Source of the DNA: Planctomycetota bacterium
Lineage (GTDB): Bacteria; Planctomycetota; Phycisphaerae; Phycisphaerales; UBA5793
DNA length: 64,000 nucleotides
Direction of reading: 5' to 3'
Assembly (NCBI GenBank): GCA_963205185.1
Contig: CAUJHZ010000035.1
Location: 41,139 to 105,138 of the forward strand
Both the position numbers and the translations under genes were made by a program. Positions 1 to 9,700 of this stretch are shown here, one piece after another (the stretch's first letter is position 1; every line of letters begins with the position of its first letter). The notes beneath the pieces were generated by a model that did not search any database, was not told the origin of the DNA, and worked only from the letters and a program-made list of their open reading frames with translations.

Positions 1-39
1 GTAGTTTCACATACCGCAGTACTTGATGGAAACCTTCAC
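1..39 (-). CDS. N-terminus of a probable Rdx/SelW-like selenoprotein (partial)
   Basis: On the minus strand a GTG at 39-37 opens a frame reading V/M-K-V-S-I-K-Y-C-G-M-[TGA]-N-Y, which then runs off the window. A Shine-Dalgarno AGGAG lies about 8 bases upstream, within 47-54. The TGA (9-7) sits exactly where selenocysteine sits in the CxxU redox motif of Rdx-family (SelW/SelT/SelH-like) selenoproteins, whose bacterial members begin with a short beta strand followed by YCxxU and then NY. Family knowledge: these are small thioredoxin-like redox proteins. Inference: the TGA is decoded as selenocysteine and the gene continues beyond base 1. It lies 108 bp downstream of the methionine aminopeptidase on the same strand. 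Alternative: a meaningless 10-codon frame ending in an ordinary stop. The coincidence of RBS, start and motif makes that less likely, but only 13 codons are visible. Confidence 0.6.
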
Positions 40-147
40 GTGCTTCTCCTCTTGCGGTTTTCAGTGAGCGCGTCGAAAATCCGCCCGCGCGCGCCACACG
101 CGCAGGGCCTGAGAAGCAATGATATCGGCGCGTCGCCGCCGCCGGCC

Positions 148-954
148 TCAGCCGACGATCATCGGCAGTTCTTCGAGGCCCGCCGTGAGCACGCGCGGGC
201 CCTGCTCGGTAACCAGCACGTCGTGCTCGTAGTGCACGCTCAGTGAGCCGTCGGCGGTGCGGATGGGCCACTGCCGCGGCTTTTGCTGCATGCGGCTCGT
301 GCCCGCGGCGATGATCGGCTCGACGGCGAGCAGCAGCGGGGGCTTGATGCGGTACTGCGCATCGGGCCAATCGCCGGGATAGGCGGGTATCGCATTGGCC
401 ACGTGCGGCTCGGTATGCAGGCTGCGGCCGTAGCCATGCCCGCCCAGGCCGGTGACGCAATGAAAGCCGTACTCACTCTCGACGCACTGCTGCACCGTGC
501 GGGCCCAGCGGGTAAGTGGGTAGCCGGGCTGCAACTGCTCGACGCCCCGCCGCAGGGCCTCGATCCCGCACTCGCACAGGCGGATGGCTTCGTCGCTGCC
601 CTGTTCGATGATGTAGGTCCAGGCGGCGTCGCCGATCCAGCCGTGGTAGACCACGCCGATGTCGATGGAAATCACGTCGCCGCGCTTGAGCGGCTCGAGC
701 GACATGCCCGCGGTGCCGTGGACGACGACATCGTTGACGCTCAGGCAGGCGTGCGACGGAAACGCGGGGTACCTGCCGGTGCGATAGCCGAGAAAAGCAC
801 TGCGCGACCCGAGCCGCGCCAGCGTCTCGCCGACGAGTCGATCGATCTCCCCCAGCGTCATCCCCGCGCGAAGCCGAGGCGCGAGGAACTGGTGCGTTTC
901 GACGACGAGTTCCGCGGCCCGCGTCGCGTCGGCAATGTCCTGCTCGCGCAGCAT
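148..954 (-). CDS. map: Type I methionine aminopeptidase
   Basis: Removes the initiator methionine from nascent cytosolic proteins. The 268-residue protein carries the complete pita-bread metal site: Asp near 97 and Asp near 108 (DIG...GDAAW), His in SLHTEP near 179, Glu in AVEPI near 212 and Glu in HYEHD near 241. GHGYGRSLHTEP also supplies the substrate-binding His. Length is normal for a bacterial type I enzyme without extra domains. I place the start at ATG 954 (MLREQDIADA). A longer frame reaches 1125, but its extra residues are unlike the family and overlap the upstream lipoprotein gene. The gene ends a minus-strand run that begins with panB, with a 40-bp gap to its upstream neighbour. 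It does not sit in the usual ribosomal-protein context. Confidence 0.95.
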   Translation of the reverse strand: MLREQDIADATRAAELVVETHQFLAPRLRAGMTLGEIDRLVGETLARLGSRSAFLGYRTGRYPAFPSHACLSVNDVVVHGTAGMSLEPLKRGDVISIDIGVVYHGWIGDAAWTYIIEQGSDEAIRLCECGIEALRRGVEQLQPGYPLTRWARTVQQCVESEYGFHCVTGLGGHGYGRSLHTEPHVANAIPAYPGDWPDAQYRIKPPLLLAVEPIIAAGTSRMQQKPRQWPIRTADGSLSVHYEHDVLVTEQGPRVLTAGLEELPMIVG

Positions 955-994
955 CGTGTGCGATGGTAGCGACCGCGGGGCGCCAGGCGCACAC

Positions 995-3052
995 TCAGGG
1001 TCGAGCGCGGCGGACGAGGTCGCGCGCATACGGCTCTTTGGCCTCGGCTTCGAATTCATCGAGCATCGCGTTGATCTGATCGCGCCGGCCCAGAGCTTCC
1101 ATGACCGGCGCCAGTCGTACCGCATCGACGTAGCCCTTGGGCGTGCGGATGTGCTCGCGCAGCAGCATCAGGTCAGCCGGTTTGTCAATCGTTTGCAGCG
1201 AGGGGATCCACTTGAGCCAGAGCAGATCCTGCTGTTCGGCGGTGACCTGCGAGAGCGGGATCTGCTCGAAAGCGTGCATGAGCGCGGGCCCGTCGCCTTT
1301 GCGGAAGATGACTCCCAGCGCCAGTGCAATGGCGTCCGCAGAAGCCTTGTCCTTGAGTCGCTGCTCGTAGAGGCTCAGCGCCACGTCGTCGAGACCGAGC
1401 AGGTTGAGCGTGCGCAGCACCGGCGTCCAGTCGCCGCCAGTCGTGGCTCCGTCCGTTGCTTCCCGCAGCACTTCGCGCAGATTCAGGCCTTCGATCGGCC
1501 GCGCGTCGGGCGCCAGGCGCGGAAGTTCGGGCAGCAGGATCATGAGCGGATCGCCAATGGTCGTCACGCGCCATGGCGCCTGCTCCCACACCCGCGCCGC
1601 GACAAGGAATGGAACTGCTGAACGCAGCCGGTCCACGAGCAGTTCCGGCGGCACGAAGGCGCTCAGCGTCGGTTCCTGCACGCTGCCGACGTACGCGTAC
1701 GCCCCGCGCTCGAGCCAGCGACCGGCGAGGGTGTTGCGATTCTCAGGCGCCAGCGCCGACCATGAATGCACAAAGTGCACCGCCGCGGGCGTGTTGAGGA
1801 TCGGCATGTCGTGCATGAACACGCGCGTCTCGTCGGCCGCTTCGAACCAGTTCTGATTGCCGCTGGTGTTGACGAGAATGAGGTCGGCATGCAGGCCGCT
1901 GGGCGCGAGTCGCTCCCACGCGGCGGCGGTGCTCGCCGGACTCGAGATCTGCCGCACATCGAGCCCCGCTTCGCGCAGGCGCGCGGCCGGCTGGTCCATC
2001 GCATAGCGCGACCAGGGCGAACCTCCGCCGTAGGCATCAAAGAGCAGCGCCCTGTCGTGCTCGAGAAAGATCGAAGACATCGCCATGTACGTCGTCCGCG
2101 TCGTCGGCCCGAAGATCCAGCCCGCAATCGCCCAGCGCTTCAACCCCGTGCGCGCCAGCCCGTCGGTGACGGCGTTGTGCGAGCGGCCCGACGCGTCGCT
2201 CGCATCGGCGTATCGATTGCCAAGTTGGCGCGCGAGGGTGATCGTGTCGATCGCATCACCGAGCGCGTCGTATGGATAACCGGTCGAAGCCACGCAGGAC
2301 TCGACCGCAGCGCTGAGCCGGGGCCAGTCTTCCGCGGAGACCACCTGGTTGGCATGCCCGAATCGCTCATCGAGAAACGTGATCGGCTGGCCGCGATCGG
2401 CCGCCAGCGCCAGCGCCGCCGGCCACGCCTCGTCCTTGACCGAAGTGATGACGACGCCTGGCGGCGTCCACTGCACGGCGGCGAACCGATCCTTCATGTT
2501 GTCGGCCGTCGGCTCGTCCGCCTCTGCGCCGGTGCTCCAGGCGCGCGAAACCATGCGGCGCATCTGCTCCTGCAGCGCTTCGGGCGGAGGAAGGGGGTGT
2601 CGCGTGGGCTGCTTGCGGACCACCTCGGCCGGCTTGAAGCGCCGAATGAACATCGGCGCATACTGATCATCTTCAAAGAGCACAGGCCAGCGGCCGAGCA
2701 GACTCCACTCCGAAATCGCTTCCAGGTAGGTGGCCTCATCAGGCACGAGCACCACGCGATCGATCGTCGGCACCTTCGAGCGCACCATCGCCACGCGCAG
2801 GCCCGGCCGCACGGGCCAGGGGTAATCTTCGATCGTTCGCCCGGGCTCCTGCGCCTGTTCACTCTGCTCCGGCGGCGCCTTCGTCGGCGACTGGGCCTCG
2901 CCAGTCTTCACCGGCGGCTGAGTCGGCGCCTGAGTCGATTCGTCACTCGAGGCGTCCGAACGCGGGGCCGGGTTTTCGCGCCCGCACGCGCTGCACAGCG
3001 ACGCCAGGGTCAGCACAATCACCGGTGCGAAATGACGAATGGGAAATGCCAT
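995..3052 (-). CDS. Large secreted lipoprotein of unknown function
   Basis: This 685-residue protein starts with a lipoprotein signal peptide ending in a lipobox (L-C-S-A-C, Cys near residue 23). A Ser/Thr/Pro/Gln-rich linker follows to about residue 75, so it is expected to be anchored in a membrane outside the cytoplasm. The central and C-terminal parts have alternating strand/helix character. Segments such as VHSWSAL, GAYAYVGSVQEP and a late IGDPLM resemble the end of caspase-like C25 peptidases, but I see no convincing Cys nucleophile. A degenerate peptidase fold is therefore only a weak suggestion. It lies in a same-strand run, 42 bp after the glycerate kinase and 40 bp before map. The start is ATG 3052; no strong ribosome-binding site is visible. 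Confidence 0.75.
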   Translation of the reverse strand: MAFPIRHFAPVIVLTLASLCSACGRENPAPRSDASSDESTQAPTQPPVKTGEAQSPTKAPPEQSEQAQEPGRTIEDYPWPVRPGLRVAMVRSKVPTIDRVVLVPDEATYLEAISEWSLLGRWPVLFEDDQYAPMFIRRFKPAEVVRKQPTRHPLPPPEALQEQMRRMVSRAWSTGAEADEPTADNMKDRFAAVQWTPPGVVITSVKDEAWPAALALAADRGQPITFLDERFGHANQVVSAEDWPRLSAAVESCVASTGYPYDALGDAIDTITLARQLGNRYADASDASGRSHNAVTDGLARTGLKRWAIAGWIFGPTTRTTYMAMSSIFLEHDRALLFDAYGGGSPWSRYAMDQPAARLREAGLDVRQISSPASTAAAWERLAPSGLHADLILVNTSGNQNWFEAADETRVFMHDMPILNTPAAVHFVHSWSALAPENRNTLAGRWLERGAYAYVGSVQEPTLSAFVPPELLVDRLRSAVPFLVAARVWEQAPWRVTTIGDPLMILLPELPRLAPDARPIEGLNLREVLREATDGATTGGDWTPVLRTLNLLGLDDVALSLYEQRLKDKASADAIALALGVIFRKGDGPALMHAFEQIPLSQVTAEQQDLLWLKWIPSLQTIDKPADLMLLREHIRTPKGYVDAVRLAPVMEALGRRDQINAMLDEFEAEAKEPYARDLVRRARP

Positions 3053-3094
3053 TGCAGGATCATAAGGATCGCGCAGAGCCCGGCGGGCGAAAAA

Positions 3095-4246
3095 TCAATC
3101 GAGCCACTTTCGCACAGCGGCCTGGGCGATCTGCGCGAGGTACTGCGGACCATTGCGGATGGACTCATCGAGATCGTGACCCAGATCACTGATGGCGTAA
3201 ACGGCCTGCACGCGCAGCGGCGCATCGGGAAGCGTCCACTGGCGGGCCGCAGAAGAGGCGTCGCCGACGAGCGCGATCACCGGCACACCGCGCGCCGCCG
3301 CGGCCGCCACTACGCCGCTGACCGCCTTGCCTCCGATCGACTGCTCGTCGAGCCGGCCCTCACCCGTGAGCACCAGGTCGGCCCGTTGCACGCGCTGGTC
3401 GAAGCCGACGGCGTTGAGCACGAGTTCGATCCCTCGCCGCAGTGATCCGCCGAGCAGGGCGGCGATGCCAAACGTGCAACCCCCGGCGGCGCCCATCCCC
3501 GGCGCATCGGCGTCGGCATCGGGCAGCAGCGACGCGAGGTGGCGCAGGCCGCGGTCGAGCCGCTGCACATCCGATGGTGAAGCGCCTTTCTGCGGCGCGA
3601 AGACGAGCGCCGAGCCGCGCGGGCCGTAAAGCGGATTCGTCACATCGTTGGCCGCGATGAAGCGCACGCCGCGCTGCCCCAGCGCCGCGGCCGCCGATCG
3701 GTCAATCGAGCTGATCGCTTCGAGATGCGCGCCGGTCATGCATTCGTCGCTCGACTGATCGAGCGAGCGACCGTCGTCGAGAGTGAACCGCACGCCCAGC
3801 GCCTGCGCCAGGCCGCACCCGCCGTCGCACGTCGAAGAGCCGCCCAGGCCGATGAAGATCGTCGTGCATCCGGCATCGATCGCGGCGGCAGCCAGTTCAC
3901 CCACGCCAAACGTGGTCGTGTGCAGCGGATTTCGGCGCTGCCTGGGCACGAGCGCGAGCCCCGCAGCGCTGGGAAGTTCGATGATGGCCGTCTCGCCATC
4001 GGGCAGCACACCCCACTGGGCGTCGATGCGCATGCCCGGCAAGGGGCCGCGCACGGTGGCGGTGCGCATGGCGCCACCCGTCGCGCTGACGAGCGCTTCA
4101 ACGGTGCCTTCGCCGCCGTCGGCGATCGGGCAGAGATCGAGTTCGGCTTCAGGCGCCGCGGCTGCGGCGCCTCTGGCGATTGCAGCCGCCGCCTGGGCCG
4201 GCGACATCGACTCCTTGAACCCGTCAGGCGCGATGAGAAACCGCAT
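3095..4246 (-). CDS. Glycerate kinase, type I (GarK/GlxK family)
   Basis: Phosphorylates D-glycerate using ATP, feeding it into glycolysis. The 383 residues match the family length. The N-terminal IAPDGFKESM opening, the DGGEGT motif near 45, the glycine-rich GLGGSSTCDGG block near 132 and the TGEGRLDEQS segment near 296 are all characteristic of the GarK/GlxK fold. The start at ATG 4246 fits the conserved N-terminus. The product (2- or 3-phosphoglycerate) cannot be fixed from sequence alone. No glyoxylate or glycerate pathway partner is adjacent: the neighbours are an HtrA-like protease upstream (38-bp gap) and a lipoprotein downstream. Co-transcription is therefore probably not functional grouping. 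Confidence 0.92.
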   Translation of the reverse strand: MRFLIAPDGFKESMSPAQAAAAIARGAAAAAPEAELDLCPIADGGEGTVEALVSATGGAMRTATVRGPLPGMRIDAQWGVLPDGETAIIELPSAAGLALVPRQRRNPLHTTTFGVGELAAAAIDAGCTTIFIGLGGSSTCDGGCGLAQALGVRFTLDDGRSLDQSSDECMTGAHLEAISSIDRSAAAALGQRGVRFIAANDVTNPLYGPRGSALVFAPQKGASPSDVQRLDRGLRHLASLLPDADADAPGMGAAGGCTFGIAALLGGSLRRGIELVLNAVGFDQRVQRADLVLTGEGRLDEQSIGGKAVSGVVAAAAARGVPVIALVGDASSAARQWTLPDAPLRVQAVYAISDLGHDLDESIRNGPQYLAQIAQAAVRKWLD

Positions 4247-4284
4247 GGCGGATCATCTGCTGCCGGTGCGTCGATTTCCTGCGA

Positions 4285-5712
4285 CTACCGGCCCGGCCCG
4301 ACGTGGAGGGTGCGCGTGCGGCGCTGGCCGTCGCTGCCCAGGTAGACCATATCAACCGCTTCGCCCCGGCTGAGCGGATCGAGCCCTTTGACAAGATCGG
4401 TAAGCGAAGCGACGGGTTTGCCGCTGATTTCGAGTACGATCATGGAAGCCGTCAACCCGTGCTGATCGGCTGTCAGGCCAGGCTCGACGCGTTCGAGGCG
4501 CACGCCCGTGGCGGCGGGCAGGCCCGCGGCTCGCGCCTGTTCGGCGGTGAGCGCGCTGGCGGCCAGGCCGAGGTCTTCCAGCCGGTTTCGCAGGTCGATG
4601 AGCGTCCAGTCGCCCAGCACCACATCGATGGGGATGAGCTGCTTGTCGCGCCAGATCTGCAGCCGCACGACTGAGCCGGGTCGCAGGTTGTGGATCATGG
4701 TGCGGAAGGTGTCCACACGGAGCGCGGACTGGCCGAAGGCTTCGAGAATCACGTCGCCGGGCTGCAGTCCTGCGGCCTCGGCGGGCGATCCCTGCGACAC
4801 CGATTCAATGAGCACGCCCGATTCGGGCAGGCCGAGATCGGCGATGAGCGTTTCATCGCTCGGCATGTCGCGCAGTTCGACGCCAAGCCCGCCGCGCTGG
4901 ATGGGCACACCAGCGATGATCTGCTCGACGGCGAACTCGATGATGTCCAGAGGAATGGCCAGGCCCACGCCGGTGAAGCGGCCGCTGCGGATCGGGTCCT
5001 TGGGATCGACCGCGATGGCCATGTTCATGCCGACCAGTTCGCCGTAGATGTTGGTGAGCGGTCCGCCCGAGTTGCCGGGGTTGATGGCCGCGTCAGTTTG
5101 GATGTAGTTCTCGTATCCGCCCTCGGTGTTGAGGTGCGCCTGGCGGCCCTGCCCGGACACGATGCCGAACGACATCGACCCCTCAAAGCCGAACGGCGAG
5201 CCGAAAGCGAAGACGAGATCGCCCTGGCGCACGCGCGTATCGGTGGCGCGGAGGATGGGCACCACGCGGCGGCTCTCGATGCGGAGCACGGCGATGTCGG
5301 TGCTCTCATCGCCGCCGACGACCTTGGCCGTATGCGGCAGCCCATCCACGAAGCGCACCTCGATGCGCGAGGCGTCCGCGATGACGTGGTAGTTCGTGAC
5401 GATGTGGCCCTGGTCGTCATAGACCCAGCCGCTGCCCTGCGAAGGAAGCGAAGCGAGCATGCCGCGCCCGCTGCGCTCGACGGTGATGTGCACGACGCTG
5501 GGCTCCACGGCCCGGGCGATGCTCTCGAAGGTGTTGTTCATCTGCGCCAGCAGCGAGGAGGAGCGCAGGTCCTGCCGGGCCACACGCGTGGTGAGCGACT
5601 CCTGCGAATACTGCAGGCGATCGACGAGCATCGGGCCCGCGAGGAGCACCACGGCGGCGGCGATCATCACCACCACGCTCGGTGCGTATCGATGCAGTCC
5701 CCGCGTGTTCAA
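4285..5712 (-). CDS. HtrA/DegP-like periplasmic serine protease with two PDZ domains
   Basis: An S1C-family protease expected to degrade or chaperone misfolded envelope proteins. After a short N-terminus there is one hydrophobic segment (about residues 13-32), then the trypsin-like domain with His in NYHVIAD (near 106), Asp in STDIAVL (near 138) and Ser in NPGNSGGPL (near 214). Two PDZ domains follow (about 270-360 and 385-470). I choose a TTG start at 5712: it is preceded by AGGAG (complement of 5720-5724) with seven bases between. It also removes a 44-bp overlap with panB that an ATG at 5778 would create. It sits 22 bp after panB and is likely co-transcribed with it. The second PDZ domain is the more divergent. 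Confidence 0.93.
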   Translation of the reverse strand: MNTRGLHRYAPSVVVMIAAAVVLLAGPMLVDRLQYSQESLTTRVARQDLRSSSLLAQMNNTFESIARAVEPSVVHITVERSGRGMLASLPSQGSGWVYDDQGHIVTNYHVIADASRIEVRFVDGLPHTAKVVGGDESTDIAVLRIESRRVVPILRATDTRVRQGDLVFAFGSPFGFEGSMSFGIVSGQGRQAHLNTEGGYENYIQTDAAINPGNSGGPLTNIYGELVGMNMAIAVDPKDPIRSGRFTGVGLAIPLDIIEFAVEQIIAGVPIQRGGLGVELRDMPSDETLIADLGLPESGVLIESVSQGSPAEAAGLQPGDVILEAFGQSALRVDTFRTMIHNLRPGSVVRLQIWRDKQLIPIDVVLGDWTLIDLRNRLEDLGLAASALTAEQARAAGLPAATGVRLERVEPGLTADQHGLTASMIVLEISGKPVASLTDLVKGLDPLSRGEAVDMVYLGSDGQRRTRTLHVGPGR

Positions 5713-5734
5713 AGGCAAACTCCTGCGTGCAGCC

Positions 5735-6610
5735 TCAGCGCGCTGCCGGTGCGGCCGGCCGGTGCGGAGCGGCGTCATGCCCGTCGGGCTTCACCATCTG
5801 GTAGGGATGTTCTCCCAGATCGTTGCGATCGACCTTATCCATCCAGGTCTTGACGGCCTTGACGAGTTCGTGGCCGAAGTCAGCGACCGGCTGAGCGAAT
5901 TTCGGCTGCCAGTCCGTCAGGCCCAGCAGGTCGTGCAGCACAATGACCTGGCCGTGACACGCCGGCCCGGCGCCGCAGCCGATGACCGGTATCGTGGACC
6001 CCTGAACGATCTCGTGCGCCACTTCCGCCGGCGTGGCTTCCACAAGCAGCATCACCGCCCCTGCCGCTTCGAGCGCTCGGGCGTCGGCGATGAGGCGCAT
6101 CGCCTCCTCGGGCGTGCGGCCGACCGAGCGGTAGCCTCCGGCGAGCTTGGTCTGCTGAGGACGCGAGCCGATGTGCGCGACGACGGGGATGCCCGCGCGG
6201 GCCATCTTCTCGACCAGCGGCGCGAACGAGCGATCGACCTCGACCTTCACGAGATCGGCCCCGGCCTGCGTCATGAATCGGGCCGCGTTGCGCAGGGCTT
6301 CTGCGTCGTCGGCCTGGTAACTCATGAACGGCATGTCGGCCATGAGCATGACGTTGGGCGCGCCGCGCCGCACGGCTGCAGTGAGCGCGACCATGATGTC
6401 CATACCGGCGTAGTAGGTCTGGTCGTGGCCGAGCACCATCTCCGCCAGCGTGTCGCCCACCAGCAGCATGGGCAGGCCCGCCCGCTCCATCCACCGGGCG
6501 GTGGTGGCGTCATAGCAGGTCAGGCAGGCGAAGCGGCGTCCCTCGACCATCATTTTGCGGATCGTCCGCAGGGTCACCCGCGCGTTCAAAGCATCTTCAG
6601 TCGCAGCCAT
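5735..6610 (-). CDS. panB: 3-methyl-2-oxobutanoate hydroxymethyltransferase
   Basis: First committed enzyme of pantothenate and CoA synthesis: it transfers a hydroxymethyl group from methylene-tetrahydrofolate to alpha-ketoisovalerate. The 291-residue protein has the family blocks CLTCYDATTA, VGDTLAEMVLGHD with the metal-ligand Asp, the LVKVEVDRS region, and GCGAGPACHGQVIVLHDLLG near the active site. The start is ATG 6610, after a TAGAAT hexamer (complement of 6621-6626) that looks like a -10 box with a very short leader. Longer upstream frames are not conserved in character. It heads the minus-strand run panB-htrA-glycerate kinase-lipoprotein-map and is divergent from the tricorn-like protease gene. 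The C-terminal tail is short and rich in Pro, Ala and His. Confidence 0.95.
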   Translation of the reverse strand: MAATEDALNARVTLRTIRKMMVEGRRFACLTCYDATTARWMERAGLPMLLVGDTLAEMVLGHDQTYYAGMDIMVALTAAVRRGAPNVMLMADMPFMSYQADDAEALRNAARFMTQAGADLVKVEVDRSFAPLVEKMARAGIPVVAHIGSRPQQTKLAGGYRSVGRTPEEAMRLIADARALEAAGAVMLLVEATPAEVAHEIVQGSTIPVIGCGAGPACHGQVIVLHDLLGLTDWQPKFAQPVADFGHELVKAVKTWMDKVDRNDLGEHPYQMVKPDGHDAAPHRPAAPAAR

Positions 6611-6620
6611 ATCGTTGATG

Positions 6621-6626
6621 ATTCTA
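6621..6626 (-). promoter_or_regulatory. Probable -10 element of panB
   Basis: The minus strand reads CTAGAATC; TAGAAT lies 10 bases before the panB ATG, so the transcript leader would be only a few bases long. No clear -35 box is visible. The same CTAGAAT motif occurs at matching positions before two other minus-strand genes in this window (23544-23549 and 57356-57361). Confidence 0.45.
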
Positions 6627-6713
6627 GTCTTCCGCTCGTTGGCGCGGCTAACGTGGCGGGAAGCGAGGACCCATCGCATCGTCATGGAAATGCCGTCAGT
6701 GGAGCACCTTTCG

Positions 6714-9700
6714 ATGAATCTGAACGAATCAGCCGGCCTGAGGAGCCTTCTGTGCAGCCTTCTGATACTGCTCAACGTCGCCTGCGCCCAGCGCGGACGC
6801 GCCGGCGTGCAGGACGCCGCGGCGACGACCGCGCAGGTCACTTCGGCGCCGCAGAGGGTCGAGCAGGCGCCCGTGGGCTACTACCAGTACCCGGCGGTGC
6901 GGGGTGATTTGCTCGTTTTCTGCGCCGAGGGCGATCTGTGGTCGGTGCCGCTGCAGGGCGGTCGGGCCCGGCGACTCACGACCCACCACGGCGACGAGAC
7001 CAATCCCGCCATCTCCTTCGACGGCCGGTGGATCGCATTCACGGCCCAGTATGAAGGGCCGACGGAGGTCTACGTGATGCCCGCGACCGGCGGCCTGCCC
7101 ACGCGACTGACCTTCGACGGCATGCGCGATTACGTGGTGGGATGGACGCCCGAAGGCAAGGTCATGTACCGCACCTCGGCGTACTCGACGCTGCCCGGCT
7201 ACCAGCTGGCGACGGTCGATCCCGCATCGCTCGAAGTCACGCTGCTGCCGCTGGCCCAGGCTTCGCAGGGCGTCTTCGACGAGGCGGGCCGGACGCTCTT
7301 CTTCACGCGCTTCGCGTTCCAGGGAAGTCACACGAAGCGCTACGCGGGCGGCACGGCCCAGGACCTCTGGCGTTACACCATGGGTGAAGAGGAGGCCTTT
7401 CCGCTGACCGCCGACTACGACGGCACGAGCCGCGACGCCATGTGGGCCCGCGGCCGGGTCTACTTTGCCAGCGACCGCGACGGCACGATGAACATCTGGT
7501 CCATGAAGCCCGACGGCGGCGATCTGCAGCAGCACACGCGCCACGTCGGCTGGGATGTGAAAGAACCCTCGTGCGACGGCTCGCACGTCGTCTACCAGCT
7601 CGGCGCCGATATTCATGCGCTGGATCTCGCTTCCGATGCCGACCGGGTCATCGCCATCGGGCTGACTTCCGACTTCGACCAGCAGCGCGAGCGCTGGGTG
7701 ACTTCGCCGATGGACTATCTGACGGCGGCGCACATCTCGCCCGATGGAGATCGCGTCGCGCTGACGGCGCGCGGCGAGGTATTCGTGGCCCCCGTCGGGC
7801 CGGGACGGCTCATGACGATCACCCGCGACAAGAGCGCCCGGCACCGCGACGCGCGCTTCCTGCCCGACGGCGAACGCGTGCTCACACTCAGCGATGAGTC
7901 CGGCGAGGTGGAGTTCTGGACGTATCCCGCGAACGGCCTTGGCGAGAGCAAACAGCTCACGAACGGCGCTGAGATTTTGCGCTGGGAGGGTGTGCCCTCG
8001 CCCGATGGCAAATACCTCGCCCACCACGACAAGAAGCAGCGTCTCTGGCTCCACGACTTCGAGACCGGGCAGGACCAGGTCATTGATGAGATCACCGACA
8101 GTTTCTGGGATGCATTCACTGGTTTGACGTGGTCGCCTGACAGCCGGTATCTCGCGTATGCCGCGCTGGCGCCCAATACGTTTCAGCAGGTGAAGATCTA
8201 CGACGTGGCAGGCGGCGCCGTGCACGACGCGACAAGCGTGCGCTACGACAGTTACAGCCCGGCATGGAGCAAGGACGGCAAGTGGCTCTACTTCCTCTCG
8301 GACCGCACCTTCCGCTCGTGGACGGGCTCGCCCTGGGGCCCGCGCGCGCCGCAGCCGTACTTTCCCGAGACGACCAAGATCTATTACCTCGCGCTGGGGC
8401 TCGATCAGCGGTCGCCCTTCGCGCCTGACAACGAACTGATCACGGAGAAGAAGAAGCAGGAGGAGGCGGCGAAGAAGGAGAAGGAGAAGCAGGAGAAAGA
8501 GAAGAAGAAAGAGGAGCCGGCGGAGCAACCGTCGCCAACGCCGGAGCCCGATGAGAACGTCGAGCAGCCGGCTCCGCAGGATGGAGCGGCCCAGCCGCCG
8601 GCTGAAGGTCCGCAAGATCCGGCAGAAGAGAGGAAGGCTCAGGAGAAGGAAGAGGAGGAGCCGTTCTCAATCGTGTGGGACGGGCTGGCCGAGCGGCTCT
8701 ATGAAGCGCCGGTGGCCGCCGCGAATATGTTCGGGCTCTTCATCGCCGGCGAGCGGCTGTACTGGTTCGAGCGAGCGCCCGGCCCCGGCCAGCAGCCCGA
8801 GCTGAAGACGATGAGCATCACCAACAAGAGCCCCAAGCCTGAGACCTTCGCCAGCGGCGTGTCGATCGGCGAATTGTCCAAAGACGGCAAGAAGATCCTG
8901 CTGCGCAAGGGTTCGACGCTGTACGTCGTCGATGCCGGCGCCAGCGCGGCTCTCAAAAGCGAAAACGAAGTCAACCTCAGCGGCTGGGCGCTCAACTTCG
9001 ACCCGCGCATCGAGTGGCGGCAGATGTTCACCGAGGCCTGGCGCCTCGAGCGCGACTACTTCTACGACTCGGCGATGCACGGTGTGGACTGGCAGGCCAT
9101 GCGCGAGAAATACCTGCCGCTGGTCGATCGCGTCACCACGCGCGCGGAACTGAGCGACCTGCTGGCGCAGATGGTCGGCGAAGTGTCGGCTCTGCACATC
9201 TTCGTCTACGGCGGCGATCTGCGCCGCGGCGAGGAGAGCATCGGCATCGCCACGCTCGGCGCGCGCCTCGTGCGCGATAACCAGGCCGGCGGCTGGCGCG
9301 TGGAGCACATCTACGAAGCCGATCCCGATGAACCATCGTCGCGCAGCCCCCTGGATGAGCCAGGCGTGGATGTGGTGGAAGGCGATGTCATTACGATGGT
9401 CAACGGCGTGTCGCTGGCCGACCCCGGAGCCAATCTCGCCTCGCTGCTGCGCTACAAGGCCGGCCAGCAGGTGCGGCTGCGCATCGTTCACACGGAGGGT
9501 GATGCTACGACCGAGCGCGATGTCATCGTCCAGCCCATTCCATCGCAGGCCGAGCGCAGCCTGCGCTACGACCAGTGGGAGTACACCCGCCGCCGGCGCG
9601 TGGAGGACAAGGGCGACGGCGAAATCGGCTACGTGCACCTGCGCTCGATGGGCGGCGGCGACATCGGCCAGTGGACCCGCGATTTCTTCCCCGTCTTCGA

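Noticed and set aside
1766..3445. Plus-strand frame of about 559 codons across the lipoprotein and glycerate kinase genes
   Set aside because: It spans the ends of two well-supported minus-strand genes and has no recognisable features.
6729..8615. Minus-strand frame opposite the tricorn-like protease, with a Leu-rich run
   Set aside because: The Leu-rich run is the complement of the Lys/Glu codons of the real insert, not a membrane segment.
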